Below are positions 14,201 to 29,200 of a DNA stretch of 64,000 bases, piece after piece. The notes beneath the pieces are model-generated. The model ran no database searches, was not told the origin of the DNA, and worked only from the letters and a program-made list of their open reading frames with translations. Within the stretch, counting starts at the first letter, position 1. Each line of letters begins with the position of its first letter. The stretch is taken from contig NC_092573.1 in NCBI RefSeq assembly GCF_037975245.1, positions 8,143,501-8,207,500 on the forward strand, written 5' to 3'. Position numbers and translations under genes: made by a program. This stretch comes from Apostichopus japonicus (lineage: Eukaryota; Echinodermata; Holothuroidea; Aspidochirotida; Stichopodidae).

Positions 14201-17200
14201 GGCACTTTTTCATTACCAAATGGAAAAGGGATACTTTTCATTAACAAAACGGTTCCCGGTTCTGCAGGGCAACCTGCCATTCATCCAAGTCATTTTTCTA
14301 GTTATAGACCAGTGGCAGAAACAAAACGGCATGATCTCACATGAGAGAGCTTTGACCTACCGTGAGTCGAGAGGGTATATCTGAAGTAACCCAAACGGGG
14401 CGTCGCTTTCTTCTACGATGACTGTTACGTTAGTGATCGTACCGAGTACAGCGCCACCTATTGGTTCCCCCAACACAACCGTGTATGCCTCAGATAACTC
14501 GGGGATTGAGTCTGCTACAGCAGATATCTGTAGAAACTGTAATATGAAGCAAATAACAACAGATTTGTGTTTTAAAGTTAATTTCATCCAATTTCCATCT
14601 TCGGTCTGCTAAATTTTCATAAGTCGTGTGACTGTGATATCATTTTATCAGTACACTCATTCCAGCAAAGGAGTTACTTTTTGTCTTATCACAAGTCTTT
14701 CTTTTCATCATATTTCACATGGGTGGTAGATTATTTGAAATGCTGAAACAGTTACAAAATTATGCCAAACCCGAGGAAATCATAGAGTTAAAATAATTTC
14801 AATAGTGGTACGAAGAATTGGAATTATGACACTGTTGACAGGAAAATGTGAGCAATCATTATGCTTATTTCACCTTACTAAAAACGGTATAATTCATTAA
14901 AAAATTCCATTCAAAAAAATTGGTTGTATTTCAAAATTAGTCTACAACCAAGCATTGAAAATCAAACATCCCTACCAGGAATTTTGTGACCATTAGAAAA
15001 ATTGATTTATGTAAGACTATCATATGACTTTACTTTTCTAATGGAGTATGATGTTTCTGTAAGGTTTGCTTTTGCCCCCATTCCCATCTCCATGCCCCTT
15101 TTCCCCCACCTCTGGCCCACTTAAAAGATGATTAAGGTGCTAAAACATGGCAGGAGAAACAAACCCTAACAAATAATAACTAAATGGTACAAGAAGTATG
15201 ATGAGTACATGTTGCAACACGTCATGTTGTAGAGACTTCAGTTCATAATTCAAACAGCTTGAAAACTTCGGTTTTAATCGAGTAAATCCAAAAACTGCCA
15301 AGGAAGTATTTGTGTAAAAGTAAGTTGGCCTAAAGTTTTGATCCTAGCAGGATCTTCTAAAAAAAAAAAAAAATTTGATCCTAGCAGTTTTGATCCTAAG
15401 CACTTCAAATGCTTTTTTTAAGCCTTTGAAGAAGATCCTGCTAGGATCGAAACGTCAGGCCAACTTACTTTTACACATTCTCCTACACAGGCTCTCTAGT
15501 GGATAAGCAGTTTGCTAACAGTTTTATTTTATTTTGAAGGAAGTATTTGCTCTGTTCTAAAGTTCAACAAATTAGAAACTCACGGTAGAAGCTTCATTTG
15601 GCTCAAAGGTAACAAATCCGCTGGAGGGAGAGAGATCGTCATCACCCCCCTGCACTGAGAATGGAACCTCCACCTGACCGAAAGTGCCCTCTTCTCTAAT
15701 GAGGGTGAACTGGGCCCGGCTACCGGCTCCTGGGGTATCGTCCGGCTCAGAGATTGTCAGTTCAGTAGGGCCAGAGAATGAGATGATGCCGAAAGCATTG
15801 TCGTTTGGTTGTATAGTGATGGTCACTGCATGGAAAGGACATAGTACATTTGATTTCTCTGAGACAATGGAATTTGACATACTATGGCATTGCTTTCTGC
15901 TTACAATACTGCAAAAGACAGTTATTAAAACATGATACAGGAATGATGATAAGTTACCATTATAAATGATTCATCCTATTTACAAGACAGAAAATATGAT
16001 ATGCTAAATATTCAAAACGAGTTGGAGATGCAATCACATCCATTACAGAATATAAACAATAATCTAATTCTTGATTCCAACTCTACTTCTTGATCCCTCT
16101 TGTACTTCTTGATCCCTCCTCCAATCATTGATCCCTCCTCCAATCATTGATCCCTCCTCCAATTCCTGAATCCAACTCTTTTTTTCTATTCTCAATCCTT
16201 TTAATCGACCACAGAATGCAAAACGTTCTCATTAACATCCCAACACAAATCCACAGAAGAAATTTAATCCCACATTGTTTTATTGAGAAAAAACTTTGAC
16301 AATCCACCAGAGATATTTAATACACCACAGAAAATATAAAATCCTCTTGAATCTTGATCCCCACACAAAAGTTAATCCACAGCAAACACAATGGTCCCAG
16401 AATCATGGGTTCCTCCTACCTCTCATTGGTTCACCCAGCTCCAGGCCTCCGGTTGGGTTGTTTAGGATTAGTTCAAAGCTCTCTCCATCCTCTGGTAAGT
16501 CATCCTCCAGAATCTCCACGGTAACGTCCTTGATAAACTCTCCATCAGCAAACCTCAGGATCTGTCGAAATAAAGATTAATTTGAAGGAAAAAAAAATTC
16601 TCTTAAATTGACTGTAGGCCATAAAACATGGTCCTAAGGGACACACCAATTTATGTAAAAACAAGGGATGATTGCATACGATACAAAGAGTATAATAAAC
16701 ATAATTATGAAAATTCCAAAACAAATTATGAAATCAGTAATAAAAATATTCAATAAAGTTATTTACCCAAATAGACAAACAGTATACGTATACCATATCA
16801 GTGTTTTTTGGCCCCCCCCCAATGCCCTGCCCCTCCAACCACCTCTCAGATTGCCTTGGCTGGTGCCGCCACTGGATTTTAGCATCACCTGACTGATTAT
16901 GGCAGAAGAATGAATCTTCATGGAAGGGTCAGAGGCGATTGAAGCATCGAAGAGGGTGGTTGTAGGTGGTTCTGGGGTCCTCTCCCAGCAAACAATTGGA
17001 CGTCAAATGATGCGTTCTGAAGCATATTTTGACTGTAAACTTCAGCTCTAAACGCAAGGTTGTGCTAATAAGTACTCATTATTTTTGTGTTTATATGTGA
17101 GGTTGAAAAGTGGCTGTACACATCCATACACTCTCCCCTCCTTTACGCAAGCCACTGATATAGGTCGAGCACAATGGATGACAAGTATACAAGTAAATAG

Positions 17201-20200
17201 ACAATACTGACCTGATCGGTGAAAGTGTAGTCTGTTCCTTTCCTGGCATCTATTGGTTGGCTGTACAGGAACGCCGTCACTTCCCCGTACGTACCTCTAT
17301 CTCTTCTGACACTCACTGTCAAATTCTGAGAACTTTCTGATACTGATATCCTATGGAGAATTAAAAAAAATTCACCAATCATTTTTAATTCATACAAAAT
17401 GTATTTTTAATTTTCTTCCATTTTAATGCACCTTTGTAATTACAAAAACAAAAACATCAAAATCATATCATTAAATTATGATTTGATTTTGTTTTCACCT
17501 GTTGCTGTTACAAAATTTTACGAAGCATTCTTGAAATGGTTATGATTGTACGATTGTTAAGGGCCGATCGATTGTTTGAACGATTGCAAAACGACTTGCG
17601 GTTAGTGGAGAGAATTCGTGTGGCAACATCATCATCTTTATTGGGGGTTTACAATGAACATGACCTACTTCACCTCTACATACAGAAAGTACACAAGAAA
17701 AAAAAAGTAAACTTGACCGATTCACAACGTCGGATTAAAGTGCAACTTTAATTAACAGCATGAGAGTAAAATTAATTCAAATGTAGGTAGTAGACATATA
17801 CAACATGTTTATTCATATAAATATAAATAATTTAAAAAAAATAAAAATTTCTAATTTCAATTTTTTTTTAATTGCAATTTTTAAATTAAATTTAAAATAA
17901 TAATAAATAAAAAATAAATATAAATTCTATAGACTGTAACAGCAGCAGAAATCATGTCAGTCTTACCTATCCGTTGTTACGTTAAATCCCACAATGCCTT
18001 GTGTTCCATCATTCGCAGTTATAGTGACCTTTGACATAATGTCCAGAGTACCTAAATGTGGAGAGAAATCAACATTACGTCAATCCATGTTTATTTTCTA
18101 CTTTCCACCCTTTTGCAGAGATCTTAACCAAACATTGCCTAAGATGTTCAAACTGTTATTTCAAGCTGTGTCAACAGAATGTATAACAGAATGAAAACAA
18201 GGCACAGAATTTGGACTACCAAATTATGCAAATGAGCCAGGGATTGAAATTAGGGATGGAGTTGGTAAGGCAACGTTTTTAGAGCACCTTAGAAATTGCC
18301 TTGGATTTTGATGGACATGGCAGGGTACCCAAACGATTTTTCAAACTTTCAGATGGGCACTAAGGCTGGGTTGTTTTTTTCCATTTGTGAGGGGAAATGA
18401 TGTGAGAAAATAAGTACAGAATCAACAGGTAATGGGCACATATATTTTCTTTTTTCCTTTCCACTTTTGATTAATCTTATTCCCTTTCTGCATTCTGCTA
18501 ATAATGACTGAATTCTGGTGCAAACGTGCTACAGTTTGGACAAGTTTTAAGCCCGACTTGGTTTGATATTGACGGTTGCTAAATGAGATACCCTAAGGTA
18601 CTGTAACTTGGTTAAAGGGGCACAGTATTAAGGTCATAGGAATTAGGCGATATTGAAGGGAAGTGTGGCAAGTGGTATAGCACTGAAAGCATTCAAGAAC
18701 TCTCAACTCGAAACCTTTTCAAAGGGAAATGACAATTCTAATCCTACACAAAATGATCAAATAAGTCACACTTAATCAGTCGCTTAAACTTGATTCTAAG
18801 AAAAGTCAAGTTCAGATGAGGATTGCTGTATCTCACGGTCGTGAGTGTTTTGGAAGACCTGGAATCACCAATGGGTATTAAATGATGAAATGGTAAATAG
18901 AATACTTTGGAACAGACTGTAACCTGTATGAGAGACTCTTTGCATGGGCTACACAAAGAGAGATAAACCTACCAAGTTTAGGTGGAAAACTGGAATCTGA
19001 TGGAATCAGTAGTTCAACAGAGGTCAGGTTCACTTGGAAAACTTCATCCAGTTCTGGTAAATCATCCTAAATAAAGAAGAGCAAATGATAAATACTAGGA
19101 AAAGATGTCTAGCTATTTATCAAATCATGAGACAAAAGGGGGAAACAATGAATTAAATTATTCAACAAATTAAAACCTGTTTGTATTTCTTCAGCAATTT
19201 AACAGAATATATATATTTTTTATGGAGGGGGGGGGAGGGAGCGGGTGTGGGGGGATCTTAACCAGTGTAATAATACGAGTGGACTAACAAACATTTAAGA
19301 GTGTTTATTACAGTTTTAACCTCTCTGATGTTTACCATTAGTAAAACATTCAGCAAATGAATGCTTAACCAAAGTCAAAAGAGTTTTGTGTTATTGAGAA
19401 TCTGTTCTGAAACACTATCCCTAGGTGTGTTTTTGGTTACAGCTCTGAAACATGGTGAGCATTTGGGTGACCAGAAGAATAAAGGGTTAGGAAATGCAGC
19501 ATGTAATGTGATTGACATTTGCTCAAACTATAAACTTTTCAAATCTTTCATTCCCCCCAAAAATAATCACTTTTACCTCTCCACTTTAAAATAGCAACAA
19601 TTAAATTACTACAGCTGGCTAGAGGGAATTAATCAATAATGATGTTATTTTGTTATTTGGTATCATGAATTATACTACTATAAAACAACAAACAGAACCA
19701 GTAAACCAGTGAAAACCTAAACAATGCAGCAAAATGTCCTGGATTTGTAGAAACATCAAGTTTCCAGATCTGGCTGGTTATTTGTTTTACTACTGAAATT
19801 CAGATTCAGTTTTCTTAATTTTAATACATCCATCCATAACTCTCCATAAACTAGCACCAAACTACAATACTACACAAAACACATTTTCAAAAAAGAGAGT
19901 TTTACCTCCAGAATGGAGACCATGATAGCTGCCGTATTTTGTCCATCTTCAAACTCCACGGTTCCGGTCTGAGCTATAAAGTCCTGGCCGTCAACGGCTG
20001 GTGTATCAATCAATTCTATTAGTGGATTAATCTCATGAATGCTATACCCAACCTGGACAGTACCTTCAAATAGAGAAATAAACAACTAGTTGTCAGGTGG
20101 GTTTAGTAGTAACAACGAATGCCAACCATAAGCTTTTTAACCTTATCCATATGCAATATTTCATGTGTTAAAATACATCACATATGAAATCCATTTTAGT

Positions 20201-23200
20201 TAACGATTATTATAATTAAGCAGTGATTCTTTCTTTCTTGCTTTCTTCCTATGTTCTTTGTTCTTTTCTCTTTTCTCCTTCCTCTTACTTATCCTTTGTA
20301 TTCTCTCGTTTATTGTTTTTGGTAAAGGGGGACTGCTCGTAAAAGCTCTGCTTCTTCAGTCCTCCTCCACCTCCTTGTGTATTAACTATTCACCATTGTA
20401 TTCATATTATGTCGAAATAAATCAAACTCAAACTCGTGTACAATAGGTAACTCATTCCAAGCTAAGTGTGCTATTGGACAGCTATATAAACGGGTCACCC
20501 GTTGTGTATAGCCCATAACCAGGTACCAAAGGTTTAGCCTGTTTATAAACCCAGGAGAGATCCATCCACCATTACACATTACAATGGCTCCAGGAATACC
20601 TGTTGGGTTAAACACAACCCCTGGCAAAGCGGTCACTCTCTGTGTAAAGTTACTAAGCAATCAAACACAGCTTACCAATAGAACCAAACTTTCTTTCCAC
20701 AAACAATTGAACTGTCTTATTTCCTTCTTCCACATCCAGAAAAAGGGAACCCTGGGCAAAACTGAAGACGCCATGTGGTTCATCACTGGCCTGGATGGTG
20801 ACAGAGGCAACCGACGAACGAGGTTCCAGGGCCGCAGCACCAGAGGGAGAAACTCCTGGAAAGAGATGGAAAACTAACTTGAAAAAATCTTATCATTTTT
20901 ATAAACAATTTTCAAGATTGGCCAAGAAGGAAGGAATATATAACCTTTTGAAATTTGTTTTTTGTCCGAGTGCGATGTAGCCCCAAACAAATGTTTGAGA
21001 TGACCCATGTCACTGGTATAAGCTGAAATATGTGGAGGAGTCAATAAAATGACAACAGACGGTAAAAACTACATCCGAGAAAACATGGAAAAAATTCCTT
21101 GTAAATAACGTATCACTAACGAATGATTTTCCAAGATTGGCCAAGTAGGAAGGTTTTGAAAAAATCTTTTAACCAATGTCCTGCAATCATGAAACAAAAT
21201 TTTTTGGGGAAATTTGTTGTTTTATTTTGAACAGAGTGGGACTATGATGAAGTATTGGCCCGAAATACATAAGGGGTGTGCATGACATCCACTGAGATCT
21301 GTCGGGGACCACAACAAGTGTAAACAGCAGGTATGAGAAGAAAGACTTTACCTTCTGTGAAAATGTTGTCAAGAGTCAGAACAAACTCCTCGTTGCTCTC
21401 TGGGGTCTCATCCGCCAAAACGGTCAAGAGAATAGAACCAAAGAGATCACCCTATAACATAAAACAGATAACAGACACATAACCAGTACAGAGTCTACAT
21501 AAGATACACACACAGTAGAATTGCTCTCTTCCACCTTTTTGGCTCCACACCTTTCTGTCTTTGGCCTTTTCCAGTTTATTCCCTACCCCCCTTCCCTTAA
21601 TCCTCTCTTTGTCCCTCCACTGTTTATCTCCTACCTCTCCTCTTCCCCTGTTGGTTTCTTTCTTTCTTCTCTCCATCCCTTGTCTACTAATCCTCTTACA
21701 TCTATCTCTTTGTGTTCACCATGCTCATTAACCTGTCTGTATTCTGTGCGTGTTTTTGTCCCTTCTGTTACTGTTACTTGTCATTCAGCCTTTGAAGAAG
21801 ATCCTGCTAGGATCGAAACGTCAGACCAACTTACTTTTACACATTTTCCTACACAGGCTCTCTAGTGGATAAGCAGTTTGCTAACAGTTTTATTTTATTT
21901 TGACAGTAGAATGTCATCATTTACAGTTAGGTAAGGCTTCAAGATATGTCAACCCTGACAAATCCTTACTTTGGCCAGTAGAAACTCTACCAATCACCTT
22001 TTTTTTCATTTTCAAACAGTCATCAGTGGAACCATTATAGCCTGTCACCATAAAAAGATAGTCCAGATGAAATTTTTATTTTTGGATAGTGCAAGGAAAT
22101 TATACCACTACCTACCACCAGTGAAAGAATGAAATTTGAGTTTGAATTTAGTCTTTTCTTTTCATAAAAGTGTGGTGAAAATTAAGAATGCCACATTTAA
22201 GGGGAGGGAGGGGCTTGAATTGCAAATGAAATTATACCATCATTGAATTTGACATTGAATTTGACATTGAATTCAAATTTATTCTTCACTTTCATAAAGT
22301 GTGCTGAAAAACACGATTAATTACAAAGTTTGGGGGAGGGGCTTCAATTGCAAGTGAAATGATACCATCTCCTACCAACAGTGACAGAAATTGAATTTAA
22401 ATTTATTCTTCCCTTTCATAAAGTGTGCTGGAAGAAAACATTACCGAGTTTGGAGGGAGGGAGGGGGGGTGGGTATGGGAGGTGGTTTTACTCCAAATAG
22501 AACAGTAACCTTGTAAATAAAAGTTTAACCCTACCTCTTGAAATAAAAGTGATCCATTTGTGTCTAGGAAGCTTAGTCCAGGAAGATACCCATTACTTCC
22601 ACTCAACTCCCAGTCGACATAGACCGTCCCCTTTGCGGGGAGAGTCCGCTCCACAGTCACATTAAAGGCTTGTCCTGACAGAAAGAAAACATAGGACAAA
22701 AGCAGGACTGATTTTAAGTGGTTTGTAAATGTCTACACTGAAAACATATCTTGTTGTACAATAAAATTATTGGCATTTTTTGATTAGATCCAGTACACAG
22801 TAACCATATTCAATTTGGTATCTTTCATTTTATGTATAAAATATGTGTTATTGCAAAAGTTTAGCTTTAAGTTTAATATTAACTATTTCCTACTGGCACT
22901 GCAAGAATTTAATCATCAAGTTTAAAAGACACTATTTGTAGTTGGCCTGGGTTTTCTTTGATTTTCAATATCGTGCCAAATTTCTATCGGTAATATGCTG
23001 AATATGTTATCTTATATGATACTATTAATGTTGTATACCCACATATAGTTACGTGTCTGGGATTACACAAACATGCAATGAAAAAGGGTTAAAATCGTCA
23101 AACACGCATGAACAATGCATATTAGTGTGTGCTCACAGAATCCTGAAATAATATCTTCATATTTTGGGCAAAATAAATTTCATAAAACTCAAAAATGTAC

Positions 23201-26200
23201 TTTTGTTAACTTGAAACACTAAACTGCTACCTGATACACCCCTTGACCTGTGTAAGATATGAAGCTAGATAATGACCTACAATTCATCTAATGCAAGTAT
23301 TTAACTTATTTTAATTAATTATTTTAATGGATTATTTAACAACCCACCAATGGAGTGATTGTACAAACCTTCACTGACGATGTGGGACAGCTGAACAAAG
23401 CCGAGGACACCAGCTACATTATCGTTGGCCAATATCACCACGGTTACATTGTTCTGGTTGCTAAGGACACTGCCACCAGTAGGGTTGTAGATTTCGATGA
23501 CGAGCATCTCGTCGTCCTCTGGAACGTCATCATCTTTGATCCCAATGTTAATGACTGTAATGAGATCGATACTTAATTATTAAACAAAAGAAATATTAAA
23601 TATTAAATCTAAATGTAAGATGGATGAATCAATAAGTTAAAGACAATAAGAAAATAAGAAGATAAATATGCTCTATAACGAACTTATTTCTTATTATCCA
23701 TTCCTCTTTCATGAAGTGATTCAATTCACACCAGCAAATTAATGGATTCCTATTGCTTAGTATTCTCTGTACTGAAACACACATTTGAACAATATTTGCA
23801 AAGGAAAGCACTTTGATAATTTCAATCAGGTTTTGTATGGTTGTTTATCTTCAAAGTGATAAATGTTGAGCAAACTTTTGAAAATTTTTACAATTTTTCC
23901 TGGTTTAGATATTTACTAATGACAAACTCACCTGTCTCTTACCAACAACTGCACTATTATTGGACAATGTCTAGAGCACTTGGTAACATTTAGGCACTTT
24001 CTTCTCTGGGTGACTGTCCCAATCTGGTCAGACACCACCCTCCTCTTCAAACCAAGTTCTTCAAAAGTGCAGTTGTTGGGACAAGACAGGGAAGTGAGAA
24101 CTATTTCATAAAGTAAATATCGAGGAGCTTACCTTGTCGGGTCTCACCGGGGCCAAAGTTGACGGTTCCCCCGCTAGCTGTGTAGTCTTCAGCTGGTGTT
24201 GCGGTGGACTGCGATACCCTCCATGATACAGAAACATCTCCTATTGTACCACCTGGAACAATGCAAAAACACAACAATCAAATAGAAATAGATTGAAACA
24301 ATCCAAAGACATGAAAAAACTCCATTCTTAAATTATCTGTTGCCATCTGTTTACATATTCCAACAACAAGCAATCCAGATGTCTTGCTAATGGAACTACA
24401 ATCACAATACTTGATACAGATACACATGTTAGTTGAATCAGTAATTTTCAAATAAATGAAAAATTCTATTCCACGTCACCAATGCTGGATTTTGTTTTCC
24501 TTCAATTATTTCTCAACATTTCATCATTCATCTGATATTATTCATCATATCCTCTCATTTCTTCTTCAAGTTTCTTTGACATAAAAGAACAAAAATCAGG
24601 TTTTTTACCCTTCTCTAAAGTCAACAAAAAAAAGTTGTAAAGCTGAAATACCACTCACCTCTCCTTTCAATGACCAGTTCCTCGCTGACAGATAATCCCT
24701 CTCTCTCCTGTACCAGTACATTGAATTCACTGACTGCATTAGGACTGTTGCTGTAGACAGACCAGATACCGTTAGCATCATCGTTGCTCTCGATGGTAAT
24801 CCCGGTGGTACCCTGCAGGCCGATGGTGGGCCCGTTGATTGGCAGTGGGTTACTGTCCACTACTCTCACAGATAACAGGTTCATCTAGATCAGAAAAGAA
24901 TGGATAAGAGTTACATACATTGAATGAAAATGGAGGCAAAGCTGGGGGTTTGAATGCATTTGCATAGTTAATAATAGCCCACAGGTGCATGTATCACACT
25001 TGTGTATCAAGATAGATACCATCTTGAGCAATTATACAAATGTAATCATTGCAAGTTTTCCACACATTTCTGTATAATTTCTTCTTATGTTAATGTACCA
25101 CTGGTGGCTTACCATGAACACTTCATCCCTTTCAGGTAACAGGTCATCTAAAATGTTAACCATCGCCGCAGATGCGTTTTGTCCAGCCGGGATCCGCAAA
25201 GTACCGGAGATGACTGGGGTATAATCGATTCCAGACAATGCTTGAGTCTCATATAAAAGTTTGGTCTAAAAACAAAAGAAAAATATCAAATATATTTTAA
25301 GGAGCTGATTGTATTTGCAATGTTACCGATTCCTGCTGTGCAAATACAACAACAACAACAACAAATTCTTTTTGTTGGCCAACAACAGCTGTTTCACTCT
25401 CAGCTATGTCAGCTTCTTTTTCAAGTACACAACATCAAAAAGTCTGTAAAGTTATCCAGACAACAGATATATCTAGACTGAGCCTTATTTGCATATAAGA
25501 ATCTGGGCTGATGTTGACAAATGTCATCAAGTTTTCTGAGTGAACAATATACATAATTCACGACACGCACATAGAACATTTACTGCATTACAGCTGGGGT
25601 AAGATACGACTAGTTATGGTGGAAGGTACTCTATTGTTACAATGAACAAATAACTAAGCAAGAATATTTTAAGGAGCTGATTGTATTTGCAATGTTACCC
25701 ATTCCTGCTGTGCAAATACAACAACAACTAATTCTTTTTGTTGGCCAACAACAGCTGTTTTTCTCCTCAGTTATGTCAGCTTCTTTTTCAAGTACACAAC
25801 ATCAAAAAGTCTGTAACGTTGTCAAGACAGCTATATCTAGACTGAGCCTTATTTGCATATAAGAATCTGGGCTGATGTTGACAAATGTCATCAAGTATTC
25901 CGGGTGACAATATACATAATTCATGACACGCACAAAGAACAATTACTGCATTACAGCTGGGGTAAGGTACAACTGGTTATGGTGGAAGGTACTCTATTGT
26001 TACAATGAACAAATAACTAAGCAACATAAGACTCGTTGAAAATCATGTCTAAAGCCGCTAACCTCTTCGATGCTTTTACGGTAGAGGGACACCCCATTTT
26101 GTTCACTGATCCCTTCAGTCCCATCAGTAACAGACCACAGGCAAAAGAATGTGACATTTATCTGTTGAAATTCAAATGCTCCACAAGCTCTCTCCTCCAG

Positions 26201-29200
26201 GCATCTCTCGGCACAAGCCGTCAGGGGAGAGGCAGAGGTAGACACATCAAACATGGTCTTCACCACTCCTGACAGGCTGCCAGTGACAGGATCCTGATAA
26301 AACTCCAGGACGGACGTAACCATCTTCAGAGCTTCTTGTATCAAATTGGTCGGCTGGGTATTAAAAGTGACCTCTAGTTCACCAAACAGTCCTCCCCTGA
26401 AAAGTGTCAGAGAAGTCATGATTCATTTAGACAATATTTTAAGAAGTACTTCCTTTAATATCTATAATCTAATATAAAATATCAAAGAAACCATCAAACT
26501 TGTCTTGTCATGTGATGGATTCTGAAAATTGGAGGTATTTGGTGATGGCAACAGAAAGACTTTAAAAGTAACCGACAGAAATTGGTTTTTCCTTAATCAA
26601 TCCTATGACACGTCACTCTGGTACTGCTTCTACAGAAAATTTGAAAAGCCTTCAACTGTACAGTTGTGTCAACATGAAATTACAGCTTACAGCAGATAAG
26701 TAACATAACTTCTTAATAGCTAATAGCAGTCTGTTGTTTATTTACATATTCAGATAAGTTACATAACTTCTTAATAGCTAATAAAAGTTTCAACACAGGA
26801 GCTTGAACTCACCTCCGTATGACTGGGATGTTAGTTTGGCTGTTAAATCCTTCATTTTCGACAACGTTGTTATTTGCTCGGGTGAACTCCACGACCCCAT
26901 GTGGGTCATCATTTGCCTCAATAGTAATGATAATGGTGGACTGGTCCCCGACAACAGCTCCTCCACTGGCACTGACCAAGGACACCACGATATTCTGTAA
27001 AGGCAAAGGGGGTCATTAAAATTTCACACCTGCCAGACCAACAATCGAAGAGAAAGGGAAAATACAGATTTGGGAAAATGAACTAATTCCTAACTCAACT
27101 GTCAAAATCACCTCAGCCATGAAGTACTGACAGTTGCCTAGCAACCAGGCTTTCACAACCACATCACATGATCATCACATGATCATCACATGATCATCAC
27201 AATCACTTGGGAAAGATCACAATCATGATCAGATCACATCGAGCAATCACATCATGATTGCAGCATGATGATTTAGGCATTCTAAATGAGTATAAATAAC
27301 TCCTCAGGTTTTGTTTCAAACTGCAAGCCACTTTATTTTGGAATTGTTATCGTTTGGGTGGTCCACTCTGCATTGCAACGAGACTTCCAAAGTACAGCAT
27401 GTGTAAGTTACACATAGAACTAAATCCCAAAAAAAGCCAACCACCAAAGTAAAGCTTACCTCTCTTTCTTCTGGGACATCATCTGGTAGTATTCTTATAT
27501 TGAATGTGTCAGTAACGTCACCCGAGAGAAAGTGGAGAGTCCCACCAGTTGGAAAGACGTCCTCTGTAGCGAGGACACCTGCCACAAATAAAATATTTAA
27601 GACCTTTAGTCATCTGCATGCTAACCCGAGTCGACACAACCCAATTTATTTCGACTGCCGGGGCCTATTGTTTTTCGATAGTGGTCAAGACTGTTTCTGT
27701 TTCAGTGCTGCTTGTTTAAGTCACATACAAATTTATCACATGAAAATCATGAAAAAATCATGAAAAAAATCATGAAAATCACATGAAATTTATACTGAAT
27801 CTTTGGCAATTGTAGTTTTTCACTGCAATGTGCTAGTTTGGGAAAATGCTGGATGTTTCAAGTTTTCCCAGTTGCAGCCTACAACACTTAAAACTGGCAA
27901 AATTAGTACAATAACACTTCCTGACTATGTGTCTTATTATTTCTCTGTGGCCAGTTTCTGATGATATGGATAACTTTTTATCTTCATATAAATAAACATC
28001 TCCCTGGCAACTCTTCTGCAACCACACTTGAACAATAATAACCTGAGCCTGGACACAGGTAAGGTAACCTGTTCAAAAAGAAATCTACAAAATCCTGCTC
28101 ACCTAGGGTGAATCAATATAAAACAAAACAGGGATTACACCTGCAGACCTACAGTGTATTGTTTGAAACTGTGAAGCACAAGAGATTAATATGTCCTGCA
28201 AAGCTACTCATGGTCCCTCATTTGACAAGGTGCCTACCTTTATTGTATAAATGGAATTTAGTTAAGTAGAATGCTACATTTGGATGAGCAAACTATGGTG
28301 CCATAACATCAGCACGATTCGACTAGATACGCTATTACAGACGTCTGTGTTTGGACATGAATTTTATGTTTGTTTGCTATGTAAGCTAAGACTTGAATGT
28401 TACAGTCCCTTACATACCATTAAGTCTGGCTTCCCATTGCACTGCTACCACCCCTAAGACACCGCTGTTCCTCACAAGGTTGATGGTCAGCTGTCTCTCT
28501 TGCCCATCACTTGGCTCAGTCACAGTCTGAGATGAGGTTCCGAAACCTAGAAAGAGAAGCAATCAGAAAGCACTAAGACATAAAATAACAAGAGAGTAGA
28601 ATATAGAAAATATCAAAACCAACAAATCTCTTACGAAGAAAAAAACCCACAAAAGGTCTCTAAATACACAAAATCAAAGAATTTCTGGGAATAATTGCAG
28701 TAAATTGTGGTTTTTGAAAAAAAAAAAAAAATGAGGGATTTCAGAATTGAAGCAGCATCATTCCACTTACCGAAATTCCCGTTGGGATCATCCGAAGATT
28801 CAATCATTATCTCGGCCTCTTGTGGTGTACCCAGTATGGCGCCCCCGGTTATCTGATCAAGAAGCCGAACCAGAAAGGTTTCGTTGCGTTCGGGTATCCT
28901 ATCATTTATGATTTCGATCGGTAATTGTTTGCTGGTCTCTCCACCGTACAATATCACGTCCGTGGATGTAACACTGTAATCAACATTAGCTAGTGCAGAT
29001 CCTGGTATAGTCTGAAATTTGACGGTGACCTGAAGAACAAAATGTTAAACGTAGAAAGAGTAGGTTTTAATGGGCTGCCAGCTTTGATTATATCGGTCGC
29101 AATTTGGGACATAATTATGCATTCATGAAGTTTACTTGTAGAAGCTTCTGGCATTCAGTCATCATTGTTACCTTACCCTGTCTAGCAGTTACAATTTGGA

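Noticed and set aside
21521-21865. Plus-strand 114-codon open frame
   Set aside because: It reads a pyrimidine-rich tract and a Penelope-like repeat end inside an intron; no domain or codon pattern supports a gene.
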